IMG/VR virus record: IMGVR_UViG_3300032050_001029
Location: 1-20,301 of that record
Strand: one strand, 5' to 3'
Origin: a virus
Length of the DNA: 20,301 nt
The translations under genes and the position numbers were made by a program. The notes under the pieces were generated by a model. It ran no database searches and had not been told where the DNA came from. It saw only the letters and a program-made list of their open reading frames with translations. Positions 1 through 12,500 of this stretch are shown piece after piece (the stretch's first letter is position 1; each line of letters opens with the position of its first letter).

Positions 1-1951
1 CAACTTGGAAGGATCCTGTCTGTAATTTTCCATTGCAGACACCAGAAACTGTGGTAATTCCAGTAATTGTAAAGTTAGTACCACCAGCGCCTATCGCAGT
101 AACTTTATTGTAAATTGTATCTCCAGTGAAAGTAGTACTTGCATAAGAAACAATATCACCAACCTTTACAATATTTGTAAATACATTATCAAGACCAGCA
201 GATACAAGTCCATTATTAATATTAAAAGTGGTTCCTGGTTTTGCAATATAAGATCTTCTTGTTAATAAGACATCAGCATTAAAAGTAGTTATGCCAACTT
301 GAGAATATATTGATTTAATATCAGAAACAGAATAATCAGTTACTGAATCAATTAATCTTCCATTATCAATTCCATTAATTATAATTTGTTCGTTTTCTAA
401 GAAATTTCCAGTAGTTTCATATAAAGTTAATATAGTACTTCCAGCAGAAACAGTGTTCTTTAGATATCCAGTTGCTCTACTTTTCTTCCCTTCAACAAAA
501 GTAGGAACTGTAAGATTTGAGGAAAAAGATGTAGTAAGACCTATTTTAGTAAATGTTTGAATATCAAACAATCTTAAGTTCAATCTACTTGTATCATCAA
601 CATAGTCACTTTCTGGAACAAAATCATAAATTCTTGCAACACCAATAGTTGTTCCAGTAGCAACATGAGCGGATTCTCCAATACGAGAATCCATCAAACT
701 CAACGTAGCATCAGTACCAAGACCAATTAAAGGAGCCCCATATGAGTTATTAACTACTAGCAAACTTCCTGCATTATATGAAATAACTTGATTTTCTACA
801 GTCTCAGTTGTTCTTGTCTTTGGAACATCTAAAAGACGTGGTGAAATAGTTTCTACATCATAACCATTCACATATGCTTTTCCTGGTCCAATTTGATAGA
901 CCATCAAATCTTCTGATGGATTATTTCCTTCTACAGTTTTTTGATTCTTAAAATATATACCATTACTTAAAACTTTATCGTTTAAACTATCTCTAACAAA
1001 CAAAGTAAAGGGACTTACAAAATAATTACCAGACTCATCAAAAGTTCTTCTTGCTAGTTCATCTCTAATTAAATTGTATTGTGGATTTTTATTGAAAAAT
1101 TGTGGAATACCTTTATCAACTCTTAATATCTCTACAAAGTTATCTGTTTCTAAGTCATCAAGTGTTCTTTTAGAAAGTTCCAGTGTAATCTTAAATCTAT
1201 CAGCACCTGGAGCAGCATAATTTGAAAATCCTTGAGCATTATCAAATAGTGTAGGATCTTCATCTGAAGATACTACTTCTTCTATAACATTGAAACCAAT
1301 CTTATACGATGGTGCAATCGAATATTGGTCGAGAATAATAAGTTGAGAGGATACTCTTGCAAAAACACCTCTTACAAAATAAACACCACTTGCAACAGAA
1401 ACTGCAGAACCTTCAGAAATTGAATTTGTGGATATTGTATTACAAACTCCTTGACCAACTTGAATTGTAAAATTTCCATAAGTTAATGGGGTCTCTAATA
1501 CTAACGTTTCTGAATTTTGAAACGTCCTATTTGTAAAGTCGTCACCACCGCTTTCTAAATATTTTAAATATAGTGTATAATTGTCCCTTTCAGAGTCTGT
1601 ATTTTTAAGTAAATAAACAACCTCAGCCGACACTCCACTTATCGAACCCCTTATTTTTTTGCCGAGTAATTGGTCAAAATATAGAGAAATGGGTGATCCA
1701 TTAAATGAAGATTCAATCTCTACTGCATAAAATGGATTTTCATATTTTAGTTGTCCAGGAATTACTACAGATCCTTCTTTAAAGATATGTTTTCCATATT
1801 GTTCGACTTGATTTTGGAGAATTGACTGCAGTGTAGTCAATTCTCTTGCCTGAATAGGATATCCAGGTTTAAATAAAACCTTATAATAATCTTTATTTAC
1901 ATCAAAATCATCAAAATATGGAGAGACATTAAGATTAGTTTCCTGTGACAT
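1..1951 (-). CDS. DUF4815-like phage virion structural protein (partial, 3' end outside window)
   Basis: The reading frame starts at ATG 1951 and stays open to the left edge, giving about 650 residues with no stop, so the C-terminus is missing. The start lies 6 bases after the gp8 stop, and the product begins MSQETNLNVSPYFDDFD. Near residues 25-60 it has a stretch with KPGYPIQARELTTLQSILQN followed by HIFKEGSVVIPG. Further on come GADRFKITLELSKR, a YFVSPFTLFVRD segment and GKAYVNGYDVE. From memory this pattern belongs to DUF4815, a family found in structural proteins of T4-like cyanophages. Its place directly after gp8 is where T4 carries gp9 and gp10, so a peripheral baseplate or tail role is inferred. 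The distal part is rich in short beta-type, glycine-containing segments. I see no Shine-Dalgarno sequence, so translation may be coupled to gp8. Family assignment is fairly sure; the exact role is not. Confidence 0.8.
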   Translation of the reverse strand, partial: MSQETNLNVSPYFDDFDVNKDYYKVLFKPGYPIQARELTTLQSILQNQVEQYGKHIFKEGSVVIPGQLKYENPFYAVEIESSFNGSPISLYFDQLLGKKIRGSISGVSAEVVYLLKNTDSERDNYTLYLKYLESGGDDFTNRTFQNSETLVLETPLTYGNFTIQVGQGVCNTISTNSISEGSAVSVASGVYFVRGVFARVSSQLIILDQYSIAPSYKIGFNVIEEVVSSDEDPTLFDNAQGFSNYAAPGADRFKITLELSKRTLDDLETDNFVEILRVDKGIPQFFNKNPQYNLIRDELARRTFDESGNYFVSPFTLFVRDSLNDKVLSNGIYFKNQKTVEGNNPSEDLMVYQIGPGKAYVNGYDVETISPRLLDVPKTRTTETVENQVISYNAGSLLVVNNSYGAPLIGLGTDATLSLMDSRIGESAHVATGTTIGVARIYDFVPESDYVDDTSRLNLRLFDIQTFTKIGLTTSFSSNLTVPTFVEGKKSRATGYLKNTVSAGSTILTLYETTGNFLENEQIIINGIDNGRLIDSVTDYSVSDIKSIYSQVGITTFNADVLLTRRSYIAKPGTTFNINNGLVSAGLDNVFTNIVKVGDIVSYASTTFTGDTIYNKVTAIGAGGTNFTITGITTVSGVCNGKLQTGSFQV

Positions 1952-1957
1952 AATTCT

Positions 1958-3505
1958 TTAGAATTGCAAAATGACTTTGATATCTTCTTTTTGGTTGGAT
2001 GACCTAGTAATAGAAGGTCTATTATCAATATAAATTATATTTCCAGAATACTTTTTAACCTCTGGATTGGACACTCCATTAGTAAAAGATTGTCCAAGAT
2101 TATATGTTCTATTATTTATTGCAGTAGATATGCCGGTAAAGGCCGTATCAATATATAAATTAGTGCCATTAATTATAGTTGTTCCTCCACTTCCCACAGA
2201 ACTAGAAAATCGATTTAAATTAATTCCATAAGTCGGTGTAGAATTTTGAGATCCATCAGTATTAAATCCGACAAGACTTTTATCCTGCCAATATTTTAAC
2301 ACTCCAGTGGTCTGGTCATATGATATGACTCTACCAACGGCAGTTGTTCCTGTGCTTATTGTTTGAGTGAACCTAGAATTGGAAGTAAAGGTGGCAGTAT
2401 CGTATCCACTTCCAGAAAGTTTTAATGCATAAACTGCACTGGCTTTTTCTAGATCCAATAAAGAGATTGAACTATATGCTTCCGGATTTTCTACAATTCC
2501 AATTCTTGCTATTTTGTTGCCGGTAATAAAGTCTGGATTTTCTGTATCATTTTCAATTCTGGAAAAAATTAATACATTATATGATCCAAGTTCTCTATAA
2601 ATATTTGACCCGTGACCTCCTTTTGGAGGAATAATAACATCAAAAGTGGGAGTTACTGTTCCAGTTGGAACATTGCCACCAACAAGATCTACAGTTCCAT
2701 ATGTATATCCAGATCCTCCAATAGAAACTGTAATTGACTCAACTTTAGAGTCATTATTAACTACAATGGTTGCTTTTGCTCCCGTTCCATCACCGCTAAT
2801 TGGTACATTAGTGTAAATTTTATTTGCTGTTCCTATCCCAATTCCTCTATTAGTAATTGTAATAATTTTTAGTTGATTATTAGAATTTGCTGCATTATTT
2901 CGTATGGGAGCAAATTCACTATTCGTATCCCAATCTTTGGGTACCGGTATAAAATTAACAGTATCAAATTTTATAATTTCACTTGGTTTTATAGTATACA
3001 AGTATTTCCAAATATAACCGTCACCACTATCCCCCGCTGCTTTTGGTTCCAAATCGGTAAAAGTTGGCTCATCCAAAGATGGTTTTCCACTTGGATTTTC
3101 TGGATCAGTTCCATTATGTAAGCAGATATAAACTTTATAGTCACTATTAATCACATAATAATTTGAAGAATATAAACTAGTTGCCCCAGAAGATGAAGTA
3201 TTTGTTCTGCTGATGTCATGACGATACATATCATAAACTGTTCCGGAAGACCAAGTTGTTTTGTGAACAACTTGATTAACATCATTTGCTTTGATTTTTT
3301 TCAAAGCAATCATTGTATCCCAATAGTCATTTTCTTGCTCAAAACTATCCTTTGGTGATGGTGGGTTAGAATCCCAACCACTAGAATAATCGGTTGCATT
3401 AGATAACCCAACAAAAGCATAATAAGAATTAGTAGAAGAAATTGCAGCAGAAACAAAATTCTTCGCATTCAAAATTCTTAGTTGATCAGTTATAATTGCA
3501 GACAT
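1958..3505 (-). CDS. 8: Baseplate wedge subunit gp8, enlarged by a glycine-rich insertion
   Basis: This 515-residue protein matches T4 gp8 (334 residues) at both ends. Near residue 160 it has GDGYIWKYLYTI, against GDGYVWEYLFEI in T4. The C-terminus has SGNIIYIDNRPSI followed by a QKEDIKVILQF end, against SGEMIYMENRPPI and a TEEINILFTF end in T4. The N-terminal part also carries the expected baseplate pattern with NDYWDTMIALKKI. In T4, gp8 joins the outer part of the wedge by binding gp7. About 180 extra residues sit in the middle. Around residues 215-300 they include a glycine-rich beta segment with VGGSGYTYG-like spacing (VSIGGSGYTYG) that resembles the repeats in the neighbouring giant gp7. 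The start ATG at 3505 lies 19 bases after the gp7 stop. There is no clear ribosome-binding site, but a late-promoter-like sequence overlaps the gp7 stop. Assignment is strong. Confidence 0.9.
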   Translation of the reverse strand: MSAIITDQLRILNAKNFVSAAISSTNSYYAFVGLSNATDYSSGWDSNPPSPKDSFEQENDYWDTMIALKKIKANDVNQVVHKTTWSSGTVYDMYRHDISRTNTSSSGATSLYSSNYYVINSDYKVYICLHNGTDPENPSGKPSLDEPTFTDLEPKAAGDSGDGYIWKYLYTIKPSEIIKFDTVNFIPVPKDWDTNSEFAPIRNNAANSNNQLKIITITNRGIGIGTANKIYTNVPISGDGTGAKATIVVNNDSKVESITVSIGGSGYTYGTVDLVGGNVPTGTVTPTFDVIIPPKGGHGSNIYRELGSYNVLIFSRIENDTENPDFITGNKIARIGIVENPEAYSSISLLDLEKASAVYALKLSGSGYDTATFTSNSRFTQTISTGTTAVGRVISYDQTTGVLKYWQDKSLVGFNTDGSQNSTPTYGINLNRFSSSVGSGGTTIINGTNLYIDTAFTGISTAINNRTYNLGQSFTNGVSNPEVKKYSGNIIYIDNRPSITRSSNQKEDIKVILQF

Positions 3506-3521
3506 TTTACAGTTTTTTATC

Positions 3522-3529
3522 TATTTATG
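3522..3529 (-). promoter_or_regulatory. Possible T4-type late promoter upstream of gp8
   Basis: On the minus strand this reads CATAAATA, 7 of 8 bases of the T4 late consensus TATAAATA. It lies about 16 bases before the gp8 start and contains the TAA stop codon of the gp7-like gene. In T4 such elements are read by gp55 with gp33 and the sliding clamp. In an AT-rich genome chance matches are expected, so this rests on its position and on the similar element before gp25. Confidence 0.4.
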
Positions 3530-6500
3530 TGGTAGAATACCCAATGTACTTTAATCTAGTAAATCTTTGAACTATTGGTGAAGTTGTTATTCCACCAACA
3601 TTTGCATATGATGTAAATTCTTGTGGATCTTTTCTAGTCGGTACTGAAATCCTTCCCCAACTATATTTCCCATAAAAATTACTAAATCCAAGACCACTTA
3701 AACCATTATATCCAGAAACACTTACTGTTACCTTAGTAACATTTGTAATTCCAACTCCAGCAACTGCAGTTTGTGCTATAGAAACTGCTGCAACTTGATA
3801 AATGTTATCAATAAATGTAGACCCAACTCCAACTATACCTCCTAGAGAATTTCGAGAGGTTAATCCCTTTCCAACATTTGATTCACTGACTACAAAATAA
3901 TATCCAGTTTTTATTCCACTAATCCCAGTTGTCGCAACACCAACACTTACAACATCACTATTTCTTAAAACCGAATCTTTAGGGATGAATAAATCAAATA
4001 CAATTCCAGTAGAGGCAACCCCAACAGATGTTGTTTTAATTCCGGTAATGATACCGAAATCCCCCTCATAAGATACTTTGTCTATTACTTCATATTTTAC
4101 ACTAGGAGATTCGAAGAGAACAATGGGTGGTTCAATAGAGTTATATCCAAATCCACCTGTGGTTATTGCCACAGATGAAACTGATCCGTTAGTAATTATT
4201 GCTTTTGCCTCAGCAACTCCAGTAGAACCTATTCCAATCGGATAGGATATTGAAATAGATGGTGTTGTGGAATATCCAACCCCCCCATCAGAAATATTAA
4301 CAGATGTAATAGTTCCTGATGTAGAAACAGTTACTGTTGCAGATGCAGCAACTAAAGAATCTTGGGAGACGATTAAAATTTTATTTTGCGGTTTTTCGGT
4401 TGTACCATCGTGAGTATATTCTTTTTCGCTGTCAAAAAATGTCTTAACACTTTCGACAAAAATTGTATTTGATGTAATTCCAATATTTTGAATAATATTT
4501 GTGGTTGGTTGTATATATGGTTCATAGATTGTTCTATTCTTTCCAATTTTCTTTCCATTAATGACTAAATCATTTGTTTGGCGACACCAAGTTAGTGGTC
4601 TTAGCAAATTATCATTTTTAGTTATTCCTGGACCAGAATATAAATTAGTAGAAACTATATCTGAAGAGATGATATCATAAACTAATCTATTATTTTCTGA
4701 CAACTTAATGTCATCGCTATTTAAAGTTACAAAATCTCCAGACTTAATGGTTTCTAGTATGTCTACATCTTGAGTATCTACATTAGATGTTCCTCTATAG
4801 AATAGAATTTTACACCTATCTCCTTCTTTTGGAGATTCAGTAAATCTAATAGTGCTTCCACCATTAAAAATGTATCCTTTTCCTGGAACTTGTAATACAT
4901 CATTAATAAAAATTAACAGAGTTGCTTGAACATCAATATTTGATCCTTTTTTAGATCTAATTGTAGTTTGATTTCCATCAATAAGAATTGGGAAAGAAGT
5001 TCTTTGTCCATCAAATAAAGATTCTATAGAATCAATAACCTGTAAATTTCCAATTGCCCAAGCATTAAATTGATCCGAATATGTGTTATCAATGGAAATT
5101 TGAAATTCGGAAAAAGTCAATGTTGTATTTGTTGCAATTCCTGTTGTTCCTCCTATAGAGACGGTTAAAATTTCATTTTGCTTATATCCATACCCAAGAT
5201 TTGACAATTCAAATGAAATTACGCTCGATCCTTGACCTACAATGATATTAACTTTTGCCCCAGTTCCAACTCCAGATGGAGACTTTGAACTGTAAATTAG
5301 CGGAATATTTGAATATGAAAGTGGTGAATCAAAAACTACTATGGGTGGATTTGTTGAAGTATATCCAATACCTGGATTTGTAATTGCAACACTTATTACA
5401 CGACCATTACTTATTGAAGCTATTCCAATAAATTCAATATTTGGAATTCCTACACTTTCTGTTTGTACCCCAACTCTAACCATAGTTTGTATACCAGATC
5501 TATATCCAGATCCACTGTTTCCAATACTAATTGATTGAATTGTTCCTGCAGATGATACAACTGCTGTCGCTCCCGCAGAAACGAGAGGTTGATACCCAAA
5601 TCCTTGTGTTGATGCAATAGAAAGAATGACACCTCCCCTAGGAATACTTGCATAATTTATGTCATAATTTACTGAGGTAGCAGATCCAATAAAGGAAACA
5701 GAAGTTATTCCGCTAGTTTCCACCAAATCATAATCACTAGTTGCAGATGGGTCATAAGGTGCTTGGAATATATTATTGATTAATAAAACCGCATTATCAG
5801 TGGATATTCCAGTTATATTTGAACTATTAGATTTTAAAATAAAATCAGTATCTATTCCATTAAATTGGTTGGAAATGTCATCAAAAATAATGTTATTACT
5901 GTATGGTTCTTGCAATGTATCAAAATCTGCTGTTCTTAAAAATACTCTTCCACTAAAAGAAGAACCTGTTGAAATGCCAATATAGTCAATTTCATCAGGT
6001 CTGTTTGATTGATTTTGTATTGGAGTTTGTCCATATGGAGCTTCTGAAAAGTGTAAAGTATTATCAATTATATTATAATTTCCTGTAACTTTAGTCACTA
6101 GAGAAGAAGAAGCGTGTGTAGATAATCCTGTACCTAGCCAAGGTCTTTGTACAAAAATAGAGTTTGTGCTTCCTACGCCTACGGCAGTAATTTTCATAAT
6201 CTCATTATCAATTTTAATAAGATCTCCACCAAAAATTGATTTGGTGTTTGAAACATATATTTGAGAATCAAAAAATCCAACAGAATTTGATAGTATTGTT
6301 GTAGAAGATGTTGAAATGATTGGTGATTGTATTAAATTATCAATACCCAATATTACCTTTTTATTTTGATTTTTGGAGATAAATACGTGCGAGTTTCCAA
6401 TACCACCAACTGAGGTTAAATCTAAAATATTTGGAATTGATTTAAGTGCATTTGATGAAGATGCTGCAACTTTTACATCTAAATCATTCAATTTTACAAT

Positions 6501-9500
6501 ATATAATGTGGATGGAAGTTTGTCCGTAACTCCTATTCCTGGAATAGATGTTGTTGCAATTCCAATTGAGTTTGATGTTCCATCTCCAGGACTTAAATAT
6601 GTTATTTCTTCTCCCGTAACATAAAAATTATTTGGAATTCTAATAACATTATCTGCAACCCTAACGATATTTGGATTGCTGCCATCAAAATATCTTTTAA
6701 ATATGGGTAAATTTTTATGAGTTAGATTAAAACTTTTTGCTATGTCGTTATCGGTTCCACTATAATTACCATAATCATAATTAATAGCCCCATTATTCAA
6801 AGAAATTTCTGAAAAATCTTCACTTAATCCAATATCAACTTTAAAGACCCTAACCTCAACATTTGCGTTTTTAATGGGAGTGAAATAAATTACAGTATTT
6901 GTACCGGATATTCCTGAGGTTATTATTCCCAGAGAAGAATTTGTCTGCAAAATTCCAAATTCAGAGATATAAGATTCGTTTTGATTTGAAACAGTTAAAA
7001 ATTCTGAAATTTGATATTGAGAATTAGTTTTATCCTCAATACTAAAAATACAATATGAGCAATTATATTCACTATTATTATAACTTGAAATTATATTTGC
7101 AGTTGGAGAAGGTGATGATGATATTGAAATAAGTGAAGAATTTGCCGAACTTCCCCCAACCAATACAGTCCCAATTCCGGATGAATTTGAATTTCCTATT
7201 GATACATTGAAAGTATTTACAATATAATCAATACTAGTGCTATTATTGGGAATTAAATCAATTTTTACTTCTGATCCTGAGATATATGCATTATATGTAC
7301 CTATTCCGGAAGTCGATTTTGAAATGAAATTATCAGTAGTAAGTTGTCCAAAGTCTATAAAATAGACATTTGTATTGTCATGAATATATGTTATTTCATC
7401 ATATTGATAATATGAAGAATCTGTTGCTCCAATTTGTACAAGGACTTTGGATGATCTATATGTTGATGCAATACCAACAATTGTAGTTGAGCTAGTAGTT
7501 CCTGTTGGAATAATTTGAGTATTTGTATTAATATTACATACATTGCCAAGATTAATTGTTCCGATTCCACTTGTAATATCATTTAAAGAGAAAGAAAAAA
7601 TTTCTGCATAGTAGTCATTATATTTTGATTTTACTGGATAAAATAATAGATTTCCCTCAGTTCCGGATATATTAAAATCAAAAAATCCTAAATTATCTAT
7701 CGAATTTAAACTATATTGGTTAATAAATCCTATACTATCATTATGAAGTAATGATATAATATTGAGTTGCTGCTCGTATGAGTATTTTTTATCTTGAACA
7801 AGTAATATATATTTTTTAGATCTAAAATCAGATAATGTAAATGAATCAACGATACTAAATTTGGTTGATCTAAAGTTATTGTTAAATTGAGTAGAAATAT
7901 CGTCAATCACAAGAACTCTATTTCCAATAGACTCAATATAATCTTGTACAATTTTTGAATTTAAAGTAATTTCATTAGATTTTAAAGAACCGTCAATATT
8001 GAGATTATTTTCTTTAGCAAGATCAAAATCATAAACACAATTTAAATCAATAGTTCTTGATAGATCTGCAATTCCAACAAAATCTCCTTGATTTTGGTCA
8101 GTTGAAATTCCAGAATTAATTGGAGTTGATTCGATAATCAAATCACTAAACTTCTTAAATCCTGCAGTATGATTTAATGAATTTACTGAATCTGCCCAAG
8201 TATCTAAATCTTTTTGAGATTTTAATGCATATGAAAAATACTGATAATAATCACTATCATGAACTCTTTGAAAATCATTATTTAAAAATCCAGTTTCTTT
8301 GTTCCATCCCTTTCTGTTTAAGGAAGAAGAATCTACTTTATAATTGGAGTTAAATCTTATTATTTCTCTAATAATTCCTACAGTAGATGAAGTTTTTCCT
8401 TTTATAGTTTGATTTAGTTCAAAATCTTCTAATGCAGAAACTTTTAGATATTGATTTGAAGAATCCCAAGACTCAACGATTCCTTCTGCAGAAGATGAAT
8501 ATATTTTTTCTCCTTTATAATAATCTTTCTTTTTAAGAACCGGGTTAAAAATTGGAAAATCAGACTCTGGAATTATTCTTCCAGAAGAATTAAATTTATT
8601 AAAATTGCCGGGAATTTGTCCATCTTCTAAGTATGATGATAAATTATAAGCAACAGTTGCTCCAATTCCACCGATATTTGGATCAATAGAAGTTATTGTA
8701 AATAATGAATAATTATACTTGGAAGAATTGTATCCTCTTCCTGTCGTTGCTATTCCAACACTTATACCTTCAATCAAAACTTTTCCACCAATAAAAAATG
8801 GGAAATCTTCGGGATTACTAAAACTTGCACCTAAAGTTACAATTACGTCTTTTGTTAAATTATTAAATTGAATATTAGTAATTCCAATTCCATTAGTGTT
8901 ATTTGTTGGAATAATTATAGGAGTAACATTGCTAATCTGTGAACTATTATTGATGATTGTTACTTTTGAATCTCCAATAGAATATAATAATTCAACATCG
9001 TCAATAATTTTATTTGTGGATCCATCAATAACCACTAGAGATGGAGATATAGAATAATTTCTTCCAAAAGAACTAACTCCAATATAATCAAAAGTTGATA
9101 AGGAATCCAACACCAAAATTGTTGGTAACTTTGAAGTCGGTCTAACGCTATAATCTGAAGGATATTCAAATCCAATATCCTGTAAATCAATTGAAATAAT
9201 TTTTCCAATAGAATTTGTATCAGGTATTAAAATAGATCCACTACCAAGATTAGAAGAAACGGAGGTAATTCCCGGTAAGGTGCTGTAGTTTTTACCTCCA
9301 CTTAGTATAGAAATCTTATGTATTGGTCCAGATGCAGATTTAGAATTTGTATAATATTTGACCCCTCCCAAGTATGAATTTGATTCTGGATAATTTAAAA
9401 CATTATATTTAAACGTTGTGGATGTTATTCCAATAATATTATATTTTCCGTTATAATCACTTTCTACGATTGAAATTTTATTTGACCCCAAAACATCAGC

Positions 9501-12500
9501 ATCTATTACTATTTCTTTTTTAAATTGGGAGTTCAAACTTAAATTTATCGGAACTATATTATAATATAAAACATCAGGAACCTTGTCATTTATAGTTAAA
9601 ATAACATTTGCAGTTGAATCAATACCTATTTTACCATTTCTCAGTACTTCAAAAATAGAAGATGACGATGTAGTGTCAAACTCATCTTTAAATAATTCGT
9701 CTGTGTAAAATTTAAAATCAAAGGCAGAATATGTATTTCCAACACTGATAAATGATAGTGATGTATCGGATAGATCAAATATTAAACTCTGATTCTTTAC
9801 AATTTTTATTGGTGGATTAATCGGACAAATATTTCCTGAAGTTGATGATAGAATGCTAATTGTATTTGGAACTTGTTTAACTGAATCGTAGTAAGTATTG
9901 GATAATTTAATTTTATTTGCATCAACAGTGACCACATAGTACATGTTTTCATTTACTAATCCAACTGCTGGGGTATTTGAAGTGTATAAAACTTTTTGTC
10001 CCGTATAATATCCATGATTATTGATTATAATAGTACTATCATCAGTACCAATACTTGAAAAAGATCTTGGATTAACTAACAACCTTCTATTATAATCATC
10101 ATACTTTACGGACAAAGTTGTTGAAATTCCTGGTTTTGCATCAATGATTACATTATCTAATAAAGAAAGACCATGAGTTTCTGCAGTAGAAACTGTTACT
10201 ACATTTTTACTAATTTGTCCTAGTAAAGTATTTGTAAAATTAGTTTTAAAACTATGAATATTTCCTGTCCCAACGGATGTAAAATATAATAATCCTGCAT
10301 TTGATGACGATCCCATGGAAACAAAAGTTCCTGTTGATCCTAGTCCAACTTTGATGGTTGAAATTCCAATTAAATCATTAGAAATTTTTGCGGCATAAAC
10401 AATAGATTTTTCCCCTAGTTGGAAAGATGAAGATCCATTAGTAGAAACTGAAATTCTAGATCCACCATTTGCCGAATAAATTAGAGAATCTCCGTTGTTT
10501 AAATTATGATCTTTAATATAAATTGATCGAGTTGGAATTGTAATTTGAGTAATCCCTACTCCTGGATTGGAAAAATAAAGAGTGCTAACTATTCCGACTC
10601 CAGAAGTTGTTCCTAATCCAACTGTTTCTTTAGGATTAAAATAAAATTCCTCATTAACATTAAAATTATATGAGGTTGAAATTCCAAAATTAATTCCAAA
10701 TTTACTTGATTTTTCAGTTAACCCTATTCCAGAAGAATATGATGATAATCCAATTGTGTTATTTTGATTGCGAAGTACCCTTATCCTTGAAGATTGTTGA
10801 TCTATACCCAAAATCTTTACTTGTTCATTTCCAATTTGGTAAATATCATTTTCCTTTATATTTGGATAATTTAAATTTCCAAAAACATCAAAATAAGTTA
10901 CAATCCCAGTATATTGTGCCGATCCAACTCCAGAAATTAATGTAAGTGTATTATATAATACTGTTATATTTCCAGATTTTTTGTAATCATATTTTCCAGT
11001 AAAAGTTAATAAGTCATTGTTTAAAAAATCGTGAGGTATTGTTGTAAATCCTATAAATTTATCATTACTTGAGTAGATTGCAACATCCTCAAATGTCAAA
11101 GTTTCGCATGAAATGCTATCTACAGATTTTCCTTCAATTAAAGAAATTTTTGCTTTTGGTTTAAATACTTCTTTCGAATCGACATCAAAGATTATACTGT
11201 CACCTACACTATAATCTTGCCCTGCGCTCAAAATATCAATAGTGTCTACGGAACCTTTGGAAACACTTTTAATAATAGAACTTTGAGATCTTATTTCATT
11301 TGGTTTTAGTAAATAGTCATATGAAGAAATATTATATGGAGTTATATTCCTTTTCCATTTGGTTTGATTTATATCAATATAGTCTTGTGATGAAGATTTT
11401 GAAAAATTAAAGTCAATTGGTTTCGATTTATACGAATTTCCTATCACATAAGGAAAAATTGGTTTCTTATAATTCTCAAATAATCCTGTTGTTTCTAAAG
11501 GACCATCACTAACTGCAGTAAAATATGCATAAATGCCATTTGGATATTCTGGGGTAACTGCAAATCTACCATTATGTTCATCCAAATCTCCATTATTTGT
11601 AAATGTGTAGTCTTCTATAAAAAATCCTTGTGGATACAGTGAAACACTTGGTCTGTTATTCTTTAGGGATAATTCATATCCAGAATTTAAAGATTTGACG
11701 GCACCACCAGTTTTGGATGAATAACCATATGGTCCATAAATTGGATTTCCGTCATATGCCCATCCAATAATAGGGGAATGTGCTACTGATGTTTGTTCCC
11801 TACCATCCAGTAATTGTAAATCTATAGAGTATACTGTTTTTCCTTGCCTAAAACTTGTAGACTGAACTGAAGATCTTAGATGTCTCGGGACATATGCATG
11901 GACATACTCTAATCCATAATCATTATTTAATCCAGAAGTTAAAATACCATCATCATTTTTTATTTGGGATGTATACAAAAGTCTTTCAACTAAATTAATT
12001 TTCCAAGATTTTATTTGCGATTCAAATTTAGCCCCACTACCAGATGCAATTACGTTAATAAAAGTATTTTTTTGTTCGTATCCAATTCCACCATAGATTA
12101 CTTTGATTTCTGTTAGAGAACCATTCGAAAGAATTGGAGTCAGTATTGCTCCAGTACCAACACCAATAATATTGAGATTTGGTGGAGAATTGTATCCACT
12201 TCCAGAACTATTAATTACTACATCTACTATTTGCCCATTTGATACAATTGGTTTTATTTGAATTCCTGATCCAGAATTTAGTTCAAAAAGTGGTTGCCTG
12301 CTATAGTTAAGTATTTCTTCAGATCCATACTTTATTCCTCCAGATTTTACAAATACTGATTGAATTTCTCCTCTAAAAACTGGTTGAATAATAGCATTAA
12401 AATCTTTTCCCGAAAGAGTAGAGATGCCGATTTTGCCATTAATAGATACCTGTATATCTGGATAATTGAATTTGTGAATACCAGTTCCACTTGAGGTTAA

